Origin: Candidatus Aerophobota bacterium
GTDB lineage: Bacteria > Aerophobota > Aerophobia > Aerophobales > B3-G15
Direction of reading: 5' to 3'
NCBI GenBank assembly: GCA_030607715.1
Contig: JAUWJM010000081.1
Span: 1-7,306, forward strand
DNA length: 7,306 nucleotides
In this document: positions 1-5,498 of the stretch, one piece after another
Numbering within the stretch: position 1 is the stretch's first letter
Layout of the letters: every line of letters starts with the position of its first letter
The notes under the pieces: model-generated
Databases searched by the model: none
Told to the model about the DNA's origin: nothing
The model's input: the letters and a program-made list of their open reading frames with translations, nothing else
Made by a program: the position numbers and the translations under genes

Positions 1-529
1 AAATATTATCTTTCCAGATGCTGGAAGTAAATTCAACTCCATAATCTGTACTAGTAGTAATAATCTCTTTTTCCTCAGGAATAACATAATAGGAATGGAC
101 GAAATAAAAATAAGAAAAATCCTTAATCCCTTCAAGGAAAGGGCATTCTTTTTTAATTTTTACTGTATTCCATCCCATATGAGGAATTTTAAGTTTGTCT
201 TCCGGGAAACGCACTACTCTTCCTTTAAGGATACCCAAACCTTTACATAATCCAAATTCCTCACTTTCCTCAAAAAGCACCTGGAAACCAAGACAGATAC
301 CCAAAAAAGGCTTCTTACTCTCTATAAACTTACGAAGAGGTTCCTTTAATCCGTAAGTATTTAAATTTTTCATGCAGTCTCTGAAAGCTCCTACTCCCGG
401 TAGAACTAACCCTGAAGAATTTAAAATCCTTGCAGAATCGCGGGTAATAATAGCCTCATAGCCCATACTTTTAAAAGCATTCTCCACACTTTTTAAATTT
501 CCCATCCCATAATCAACAATAGCAATCAA
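1..529 (-). CDS. hisH: Imidazole glycerol phosphate synthase, glutaminase subunit HisH (partial, C-terminus outside window)
   Basis: HisH is the class I glutamine amidotransferase subunit that hydrolyses glutamine and channels ammonia to HisF, giving imidazole glycerol phosphate and AICAR in histidine synthesis. The 176 visible residues open with IAIVDYGMGNLKSVENAF, the usual family start, followed by LPGVGAF at 43-49 (oxyanion-strand region). The nucleophile elbow GICLGFQ at 77-83 places the catalytic cysteine at Cys79. FVHSYY, typical of the family, follows further on. The window ends just before the expected QFHPEKS segment, so the catalytic His and Glu cannot be checked. The start must be TTG at 529, because an in-frame stop lies four codons upstream and no other initiator fits. 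It overlaps the nadE stop in a TTGA tetranucleotide, so translation is probably coupled to nadE. A HisH paralogue in sugar or surface-polysaccharide synthesis cannot be excluded without seeing whether hisF follows. Confidence 0.93.
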   Translation of the reverse strand, partial: MIAIVDYGMGNLKSVENAFKSMGYEAIITRDSARILNSSGLVLPGVGAFRDCMKNLNTYGLKEPLRKFIESKKPFLGICLGFQVLFEESEEFGLCKGLGILKGRVVRFPEDKLKIPHMGWNTVKIKKECPFLEGIKDFSYFYFVHSYYVIPEEKEIITTSTDYGVEFTSSIWKDNI

Positions 530-1251
530 TTTTGTTTCTCAAATATAGGAGCTAATAACCTTTTATGCTGGGATGCTTTTATAAGCTCTTTAACCCGGGT
601 CACTTTCTCTGAGGGCAAAGATTCTGTATTATTTAACTCTATCGCCTGGATTATTCTATCCAGTTCCTCGTAACTTATTCCCAACTCTCCCTCATCTGTC
701 TGCCCTTTCCATAATCCTGCCGTAGGAGGTTTCTCTATTATTTCCCCTGGTATATTTAGTTCTTTTGCTAATTTCCTTACCTCACTCTTTAAAAGACCTC
801 CCAGCGGAAGAATGTCTGCTCCTCCATCTCCATACTTGGTAAAATAGCCCACAGTGATTTCACTTTTATTCCCTGTCCCGGCTACAAGATAATTTAAATT
901 ATTAGCAAAATAGTATAAAACTATCATTCGCAGGCGTGGCTTTAAATTAGCTATACTCAATTGATTTCCTGGAGGAAAAATCTTTAGAATTTCCTTATAA
1001 ACAGAATCAAGCTCTACTTTTTCTGTTTTAATCCGAAGTTTTTCAGCAATCATAAGAGCGTAGTGCTCATCATCCGCGGAGCTCTGACAGGGCATAATCA
1101 CCCCCAACACTTTTTCTTCCATCGCTTCATGAGATAAAGAAGCTACCACTGAAGAATCAATCCCTCCACTCAATCCCACTACTATCCCCTCAGCCTTTGC
1201 TTCCTTAACTTTTTTTTTAATCCAGCGGACTATTTCTTCTTTTAAACTCAT
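526..1251 (-). CDS. nadE: NAD+ synthetase, ammonia-dependent type (NadE)
   Basis: NadE performs the last step of NAD synthesis: ATP-dependent amidation of nicotinic acid adenine dinucleotide in the cytoplasm. The 241-residue protein is the single-domain type, without an N-terminal nitrilase glutaminase domain, so ammonia is the expected nitrogen donor. The ATP-pyrophosphatase loop SGGIDSS is at 28-34. GTGNKSE at 125-131 and the segment around TKYGDGGADILPLGGLLKSEV (138-158) are family signatures for substrate and Mg-ATP binding. PPTAGLWKGQTDEGELG near 175-191 matches the conserved C-terminal loop. The length is normal for the short form. The ATG at 1251 is preceded by an AAAGGA ribosome binding site about 6-7 bases upstream. 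The gene starts inside the HIT gene's stop (ATGA overlap) and its own stop overlaps the hisH start. A HIT-nadE-hisH transcript therefore seems likely. Confidence 0.97.
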   Translation of the reverse strand: MSLKEEIVRWIKKKVKEAKAEGIVVGLSGGIDSSVVASLSHEAMEEKVLGVIMPCQSSADDEHYALMIAEKLRIKTEKVELDSVYKEILKIFPPGNQLSIANLKPRLRMIVLYYFANNLNYLVAGTGNKSEITVGYFTKYGDGGADILPLGGLLKSEVRKLAKELNIPGEIIEKPPTAGLWKGQTDEGELGISYEELDRIIQAIELNNTESLPSEKVTRVKELIKASQHKRLLAPIFEKQN

Positions 1252-1721
1252 ATCTTTTCCTTTAATTTACGGTAAGTTTCTCGGAGAGCTTCAGGCACTA
1301 CCCGAGTATTAGCAATAACCGGCATAAAATTATTATCCCCCCTCCATCGAGGAACAATATGTAAATGCAAATGGTCAGCTACTCCTGCTCCAGCTATCTT
1401 TCCCAGATTCATCCCAAGATTGAATCCTTCCGGGTTTAAAACTTTTTTAAGTAGATCTAACATTTGTATAACAAAAGCCATCATTTCTTCCTGTTCTTCT
1501 TTCTTTAAATCCTCAAGAGAAGCGGTATGCTTACAGGGAGCAATCATTAAATGCCCATTATTGTAAGGAAAGGTGTTGAGCATTACCAGAGAGTATTTAC
1601 CTCTTAAAAGAATATAATTTTCCTCATCTTTTTTTTCTCTCCAGGCTTTACAAAAAATACATTCATTTGTCTTTTTACTGGTTACATATTCACTTCGCCA
1701 GGGAGCCCATAATCTTTCCAT
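1248..1721 (-). CDS. HIT-family protein, Ap4A phosphorylase-like
   Basis: This is a histidine-triad nucleotide-binding protein of 157 residues. The triad HLHLH at 117-121 and following IVPRWRGDNNFMPVI are characteristic, as is the N-terminus MERLWAPWRSEYV. An N-terminal CxxC (Cys21, Cys24) suggests a zinc site. This combination resembles the bacterial Ap4A phosphorylase/HIT hydrolase group (mycobacterial Rv2613c type), which splits dinucleoside polyphosphates such as Ap4A. That specificity is inferred. The start was set at the ATG at 1721 rather than the longer reading from 1781. AGAGAGGT sits a few bases upstream of 1721, the family N-terminus begins there, and the 20 extra residues look non-coding and run into the structured element upstream. 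It is the first gene of the HIT-nadE-hisH unit, and its stop overlaps the nadE ATG by four bases. Confidence 0.9.
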   Translation of the reverse strand: MERLWAPWRSEYVTSKKTNECIFCKAWREKKDEENYILLRGKYSLVMLNTFPYNNGHLMIAPCKHTASLEDLKKEEQEEMMAFVIQMLDLLKKVLNPEGFNLGMNLGKIAGAGVADHLHLHIVPRWRGDNNFMPVIANTRVVPEALRETYRKLKEKI

Positions 1722-1735
1722 TATAACCTCTCTTT

Positions 1736-1765
1736 TTGATATACATAGAAAATTATACCTACAAT
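1736..1765 (+). promoter_or_regulatory. Candidate promoter reading into the structured RNA (plus strand)
   Basis: TTGATA (1736-1741) and TACAAT (1760-1765) are separated by 18 bases. Initiation would fall near 1771-1772, exactly where the large paired element begins. In AT-rich DNA such matches arise by chance. A minus-strand TATAAT at 1752-1757, without a good -35, overlaps it and could instead serve the HIT gene with a short leader. Confidence 0.3.
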
Positions 1766-1770
1766 CCGAT

Positions 1771-1954
1771 ACTGAGGGCATTTCCCTGAAGAAGCCTTAG
1801 ATGGTCTACCTTAACGAGGTTTCTAAGCGAAGGAAAAAGAAAGATTTATGTTCGAAGGAAGCAAAGCTTCCAAGTTTAAATCTTTCCCGTAGTGAAGAAG
1901 CTGAGCAGAATAATCTAAAGAGCATCTACAGCGACGGAAAAGAATGCCCGAAGT
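1771..1954. ncRNA. Candidate structured non-coding RNA, rod-shaped, 6S RNA-like (strand undecided)
   Basis: The gap upstream of the HIT gene folds into one long rod. Nested perfect pairings, outside to inside, are GGGCATT (1776-1782) with AATGCCC (1943-1949), TAGATG (1798-1803) with CATCTA (1923-1928), GAAAGATTTA (1839-1848) with TAAATCTTTC (1877-1886), and GGAAGC (1857-1862) with GCTTCC (1866-1871) closing an AAA loop. Short CTG/CAG and TCC/GGA pairings fill the outer stem, and ACT/AGT (1771-1773 with 1952-1954) closes the ends. Between the second and third stems is a large open region of about 35 bases per side. Closing stem, central bubble, long terminal stem and about 184 bases is the known plan of 6S RNA. 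I recognise no conserved 6S sequence, so the identity is inference. Read as plus strand, the outer stem gains a tandem G-A pair and the terminal stem gains G-U pairs. Read as minus strand, other G-U pairs appear and a stronger promoter lies upstream. It could also be a structured leader of the HIT operon or a small inverted-repeat element. Confidence 0.45.
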
Positions 1955-1969
1955 CTTCTTACTTCCACA

Positions 1970-1997
1970 ATTTTAGCATATTATAGGGTTTTGTCAA
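1970..1997 (-). promoter_or_regulatory. Predicted sigma70-type promoter with extended -10
   Basis: On the minus strand a perfect TTGACA (1992-1997) is followed after 16 bases by TAAAAT (1970-1975), preceded by TGC as in an extended -10 box. Initiation is expected near 1963. The transcript would run through the structured element and then into HIT-nadE-hisH, giving a leader of about 240 bases. It is the best promoter match in this gap. Confidence 0.5.
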
Positions 1998-2141
1998 TTT
2001 AATCAGACTCTAAAAATGGGTAATTTTTGGTTAGATCTAAATAAAAGTAGGAGGGAGGTTTTTGGTTTTTGGTCTCGCTTCTTCAAATCTATATTCCTAT
2101 ATTGCTATTTTTCTTATATTACGCATAATCCAATGCCAAAA
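1998..2141. other. AT-rich spacer with no recognisable gene
   Basis: This lies between the end of the DUF2283 gene and the promoter-like sequence of the next block. I see no convincing hairpin followed by a T-run, so no terminator is called. It holds a palindrome TTAGATCTAA (2031-2040) and a purine/T-rich patch with five closely spaced G-runs (2050-2072), including GGTTTTTGG repeated with a shared GG. No coding potential was found. Confidence 0.5.
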
Positions 2142-2402
2142 TTAAGAATTTACCCTTGAACCTGTTACTGATAATTCTACAGAGACAGGCAATGTCTTAA
2201 AATCCCTCGTATCCTTAAACCACTTCTCGAAATTCAAGACTGAAAATCCTACAACCTCTCCAGTTTTAGGATCAGTACGGATAAAAAAATCATCCTCAAT
2301 TTCAGTAGAAATTGCTGCCTCAGGACTCCCTATAGAAAGATCAAGAATATCACCTTCTTTATCATAGGAAATTCTTAATTTTTCCCCTTTTCTTTTTTCC
2401 AT
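2142..2402 (-). CDS. DUF2283 family protein, putative antitoxin-like partner
   Basis: This 86-residue protein matches the DUF2283 pattern: RISYDKEGDILDLSIG at 10-25, an acidic middle (EIEDDFF at 34-40), then TGEVVGFSVLNFEKWF at 47-62. DUF2283 proteins are small, cytoplasmic and of unknown biochemical role; many sit beside small toxin-like or nuclease-fold genes. The ATG at 2402 has AAAGGGG about seven bases upstream. Both lie inside the 3' end of the preceding nuclease-fold gene, which overlaps by 28 bases. Translational coupling of the two products is likely. No DNA-binding motif or membrane segment is visible. The antitoxin role rests on gene arrangement and not on a recognised antitoxin domain. 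The family call is fairly sure; the function is inferred. Confidence 0.8.
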   Translation of the reverse strand: MEKRKGEKLRISYDKEGDILDLSIGSPEAAISTEIEDDFFIRTDPKTGEVVGFSVLNFEKWFKDTRDFKTLPVSVELSVTGSRVNS

Positions 2403-2692
2403 ATAAAATCCCCTTTCTTTATTCTATCAGTTATATAAAAAGTTAGAATAAAAGACTTATCACCTTTTTTTACTACAACTAAAAGATACTTTCCTCCAAA
2501 TATTTCTTGGCTAAATTTATAATATAACCACACATTCTTGTCGCGTTTACTTCCCTTTACTATATCGGGCTTTCTTAAAACTTCCTTTATTTTGTTCTTT
2601 AATTTCTTTACTTCAGGATGTTCCGTCGTTATATGTTTCCATCTTTCTGGAGGAAGTTCAATTACCTTTCTCTCAAAATCACAAAACTTCAA
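2375..2692 (-). CDS. Small PBECR-type (Barnase/EndoU/ColicinE5/RelE-like) nuclease-fold protein, putative toxin
   Basis: The 105-residue protein has the layout of the PBECR nuclease-fold families, probably PBECR2. An N-terminal strand leads into LPPERWKHITTEHPEV (13-28). A basic helix and KPDIV (41-45) follow, then GSKRDKNVWLYYKF (47-60), GGKYLLVVVKKGD (66-78) and SFILTFYITDRIKKGDFIW (80-98). His20, Arg50, Thr84 and Tyr86 lie where such folds carry conserved polar residues. Catalysis is not proven by this. The start is taken as TTG at 2692: a TGA immediately precedes it in frame, no ATG or GTG follows before the conserved region, and a weak AGAGA lies upstream. A TTG start with weak binding site would keep expression low, as suits a toxin. 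Its 3' end overlaps the DUF2283 gene by 28 bases and it has its own promoter-like sequence. Family assignment is from pattern memory. Confidence 0.7.
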   Translation of the reverse strand: MKFCDFERKVIELPPERWKHITTEHPEVKKLKNKIKEVLRKPDIVKGSKRDKNVWLYYKFSQEIFGGKYLLVVVKKGDKSFILTFYITDRIKKGDFIWKKEKGKN

Positions 2693-2780
2693 TCATTATC
2701 TCTATTATTCTTTATTTTTAAATCGATAGATGGCTTTTAACCTATTTTTTGAGTCGTTGTCTCCCTATAAAATTCTTTTC

Positions 2781-2808
2781 ACTATATCGCACCATGAGGA
2801 AAAGTCAA
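2781..2808 (-). promoter_or_regulatory. Predicted promoter for the nuclease-fold/DUF2283 pair
   Basis: On the minus strand TTGACT (2803-2808) and TATAGT (2781-2786) are 16 bases apart, close to the sigma70 consensus. Initiation near 2774 gives a leader of about 80 bases before the TTG start at 2692. It lies just past the rhamnosidase stop, which indicates independent transcription of the two-gene unit. Confidence 0.5.
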
Positions 2809-2828
2809 AAACTTTGGTTCTCTGCTTT

Positions 2829-5471
2829 TTACCCTCCTCTAATTTTGAAGGAATATGAGCCCGACCCAACATCAAATGTCACATAATCTTTCTCCTCGGT
2901 TCCTTCACTGATCCCTGGGACACCCTCCACAAATGAGCTATCTTTCCAAATTATTTTCCCACTTTCTTCAACTATAACATTATCTAATCCCATCCTGGGA
3001 ATACTAACCTTTGCTTGACTATTAACCGGTAAAGAAACCTCCAAAATTAGGGAATTATCCTTTTTCTCCCAACTTGAGGATATTATACCTCTAACGGTCT
3101 TGATTGAGGCACTGACATACTTTAAATCACCAACTATATAAGGCTTAATAATAATCCGTTGAAAACCAGGCTCAGTAGAGTCAACATTAATTCCAGCCAA
3201 TACTTTATAGAACCAGGTATCCACAGTCCCAAACATTATATGATTATGGGAATTCATACCACCGCCAGTAAGATATTCCCACCTTTCCCAAACAGTGGTA
3301 GCACCCTCTCGGATCATATATCCGAAGCCAGGATAAGTAGTTTGAGTGGCAATTTTATAGGCAAGATCATCTCTTCCAAATTTTGTGAGAACATCCAATA
3401 TATATCCTGTGCCCACAATGCCTGTATTAAAGTGATCGCTATGAGATATCCTGATATCATCTACTAAACTTTTCAATACGGCCTCCCTTTTATCCTCGGG
3501 GACCATATCTAAAAACAGAGGAAGAATATTAGAGGTCTGACTACCAGATGCATAACAATTTTCTTTAAGAAATTCCTTATTAAAAGCTTCTTTAATTCTA
3601 TCAGCCAACTTAGAGTATTTTTCAGTATCAGTTGATTTTCCTAAAACATCTGCAATTTTAGATAATATGAGAGTATCGTGATAATAATACCAGGTTGAAG
3701 TAAGCTCCCCGGGAGTATCTACAGGCTTAACATGAGCTGGAGGACACCAATCTCCATATTTAAAATAAGAGAGAATGTAATCCTCAGTCTTGGTGCTTAG
3801 AAAGTCAACCCAATTTTTTATTAAAGAATAATTTTCCTCTAAGATTCGCTTATCTCCATAATATTGGTAAAGATACCAGGGAATAACTACACAGGCAGTG
3901 CCCCATGCAGGATCAGCGGGATAATTACTCCAGTATGGTGGAACAACATCAGGCACGCTCCCATCTTCTTTCTGAGCTTCTCTTATATCATTTATCCATT
4001 TCGTGTAAAAGCCAGCCATATCAAAGTTATAGATTGCTTCTTCTGCGGTGAGTTGAGCATCGCCCATCCATCCCATGCGTTCATTACGCTGTGGACAATC
4101 AGTGGGGATACTCATTAAATTACTTAACTGTCCCCAGAGAATATTCTTATGAATGTGATTGATCAAAGGATTAGAGCATATAAAGCCACCAATAGGTTCT
4201 ACTGCTGAGTGCACAACGCGTCCCTCTATACTCTCCAGTGTCGGTGTACCAGGAAAACCGGTTATCTCCACATACCTAAATCCATGATAAGTAAAGCGCG
4301 GCTCATAAATTTCCTTTTCTTCTCCTTTTAAAATATAAGTATCAGTTGCCTTTGCCTTTCCGTTAGGAATAACATTGATCATTCCTTCCTCGTCTAATAA
4401 TTCAGCGTATCTAAGATTTATTTTTGTTCCCTTTGGTCCACTCACACAGAGTCTCACCCAACCAGTGAAATTTTGTCCAAAATCATAAATATAAACATTT
4501 GGTTTTGGACTGGTAATTTTTAAGGGTTGAATTATCTTATTTATCTTAATTGGTGGGAAACTCGCCTGAGAAACTAATTTTCCTCCAGGAGCATCAGCTA
4601 TTCTCGCCCTGTTCCAATTAGCGTCCTCATAACCAGGTTTATCCCAACCAATTTTTTCAAGTCGGGCATCATAGGCTTCTCCGTTGTAGATATCATTAGA
4701 AATGATTGGTCCCTGAACAGTTTTCCAGGTATCATCGGTAAAAATGCTCTCACTGGTGCCATCAATAAATTTTAGATTTAATTGCAGTATTACTTTTGGC
4801 AGAGCATATCCATATTCTTTTATATATCTTCCATTACCAAGCATAATACCAATAGCATTTTTATCTCTCTTTAAATATTTAGTTATATCATAGGTAGAAT
4901 ATAGAACTCTCTTTTTATAATCAGTCCAGCCAGGATCAAGGACATAATCGCCAACTTTATTTCCGTTAATACATAATTCGTAATACCCTAAGCCAGAAAT
5001 ATAAACGCGTGCCCGTGCGATATCTTTATCAATAGTAAATTCTTTGCGAAGAAGGTTTTCTCCTTCAATCCATTCTCCCTTCCAATCCTCGGGTTTTAAG
5101 AGACCCATTTCAAAGGTAGCTACCTTACTCCATTGACTTACTTTGTCATTTTTATCCCAAACACGAATCTTCCAGAAGTAGGTTTTCCTACTCTCCAGGG
5201 AACTTCCCGCATAGGCAATATTTACTGACTGCCCCGATATTACTCTACCACTATCCCACTTATCCCTGCTCTCTGCATCCAGATTTGCCCGATTACTCCC
5301 AACAAGTATCTGGTAGGCTGATTGAATCTGTCCACGCTTAGAGTGATTGCACACCCAGAAAAATCGAGGCTGAATTGCATCAATACCTATAGGGTCTGAT
5401 GCATATTCACAAAGTAAATTTGTAGGCGCTCTAACCCCTAACATCTCCTCTTTTCCTCCTTGTAAAACCAT
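2829..5471 (-). CDS. Alpha-L-rhamnosidase, glycoside hydrolase family 78
   Basis: This enzyme removes terminal alpha-L-rhamnose from plant or microbial glycans and glycosides with inversion of configuration. At 880 residues it has the normal GH78 length and domain order. An N-terminal beta domain (LGVRAPTNLLCEYASDPIGID at 11-31, RGQIQSAYQILVGS near 46-59) is followed by the rhamnose-binding beta domain with DPGWTDYKKRVLY (179-191) and YDFGQNFTGWV (329-339). The (alpha/alpha)6 barrel comes next, then a C-terminal beta domain from about 765. The catalytic segment PTDCPQRNERMGWMGDAQ at 456-473 carries Asp458, Glu464 (predicted general acid) and Asp471. WERW at 728-731 supplies Glu729, the predicted general base. 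No signal peptide is seen, so it should act in the cytoplasm on imported oligosaccharides. ATG 5471 follows AAGGAGG at five bases. Met10 (5444) also has purine-rich binding sites upstream and is a possible alternative. It lies 27 bases after the broken ADP-ribosylglycohydrolase gene. Confidence 0.95.
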   Translation of the reverse strand: MVLQGGKEEMLGVRAPTNLLCEYASDPIGIDAIQPRFFWVCNHSKRGQIQSAYQILVGSNRANLDAESRDKWDSGRVISGQSVNIAYAGSSLESRKTYFWKIRVWDKNDKVSQWSKVATFEMGLLKPEDWKGEWIEGENLLRKEFTIDKDIARARVYISGLGYYELCINGNKVGDYVLDPGWTDYKKRVLYSTYDITKYLKRDKNAIGIMLGNGRYIKEYGYALPKVILQLNLKFIDGTSESIFTDDTWKTVQGPIISNDIYNGEAYDARLEKIGWDKPGYEDANWNRARIADAPGGKLVSQASFPPIKINKIIQPLKITSPKPNVYIYDFGQNFTGWVRLCVSGPKGTKINLRYAELLDEEGMINVIPNGKAKATDTYILKGEEKEIYEPRFTYHGFRYVEITGFPGTPTLESIEGRVVHSAVEPIGGFICSNPLINHIHKNILWGQLSNLMSIPTDCPQRNERMGWMGDAQLTAEEAIYNFDMAGFYTKWINDIREAQKEDGSVPDVVPPYWSNYPADPAWGTACVVIPWYLYQYYGDKRILEENYSLIKNWVDFLSTKTEDYILSYFKYGDWCPPAHVKPVDTPGELTSTWYYYHDTLILSKIADVLGKSTDTEKYSKLADRIKEAFNKEFLKENCYASGSQTSNILPLFLDMVPEDKREAVLKSLVDDIRISHSDHFNTGIVGTGYILDVLTKFGRDDLAYKIATQTTYPGFGYMIREGATTVWERWEYLTGGGMNSHNHIMFGTVDTWFYKVLAGINVDSTEPGFQRIIIKPYIVGDLKYVSASIKTVRGIISSSWEKKDNSLILEVSLPVNSQAKVSIPRMGLDNVIVEESGKIIWKDSSFVEGVPGISEGTEEKDYVTFDVGSGSYSFKIRGG

Positions 5472-5498
5472 TTCATCCTCCTTATTACTTTATTTAAT

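Noticed and set aside
526..529. HisH as the amidotransferase of a surface-sugar pathway
   Set aside because: The neighbour is a standard NadE and not a WbpG/PseA-type sugar amidotransferase, so histidine synthesis is the simpler reading. It stays open because hisF is not in view.
1722..1781. A 20-residue N-terminal extension of the HIT protein from ATG 1781
   Set aside because: The family N-terminus MERLWAPWR begins at 1721 with a proper binding site, and the extension overlaps promoter-like and structured sequence.
1850..1875. Resemblance of CGAAGGAAGCA to the SRP RNA domain IV loop
   Set aside because: The surrounding bases do not form the SRP helix with its tetraloop and symmetric loop. 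The match is a short purine word only.
1721..1963. T-box or metabolite riboswitch in the HIT operon leader
   Set aside because: No T-box consensus and no recognisable riboswitch core were found, and there is no terminator hairpin before the HIT start.
1801..1986. Plus-strand 61-codon reading frame
   Set aside because: It lies entirely on the structured element, has no ribosome binding site, and its lysine/serine-rich composition matches no known protein type.
2538..2729. Plus-strand reading frame opposite the nuclease-fold gene
   Set aside because: It is antisense to a recognisable protein. Its phenylalanine-rich translation reflects the complementary lysine-rich coding.
3159..4118. Two plus-strand reading frames opposite the rhamnosidase
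   Set aside because: They fall within the conserved catalytic region of GH78 on the other strand, with no family resemblance of their own.
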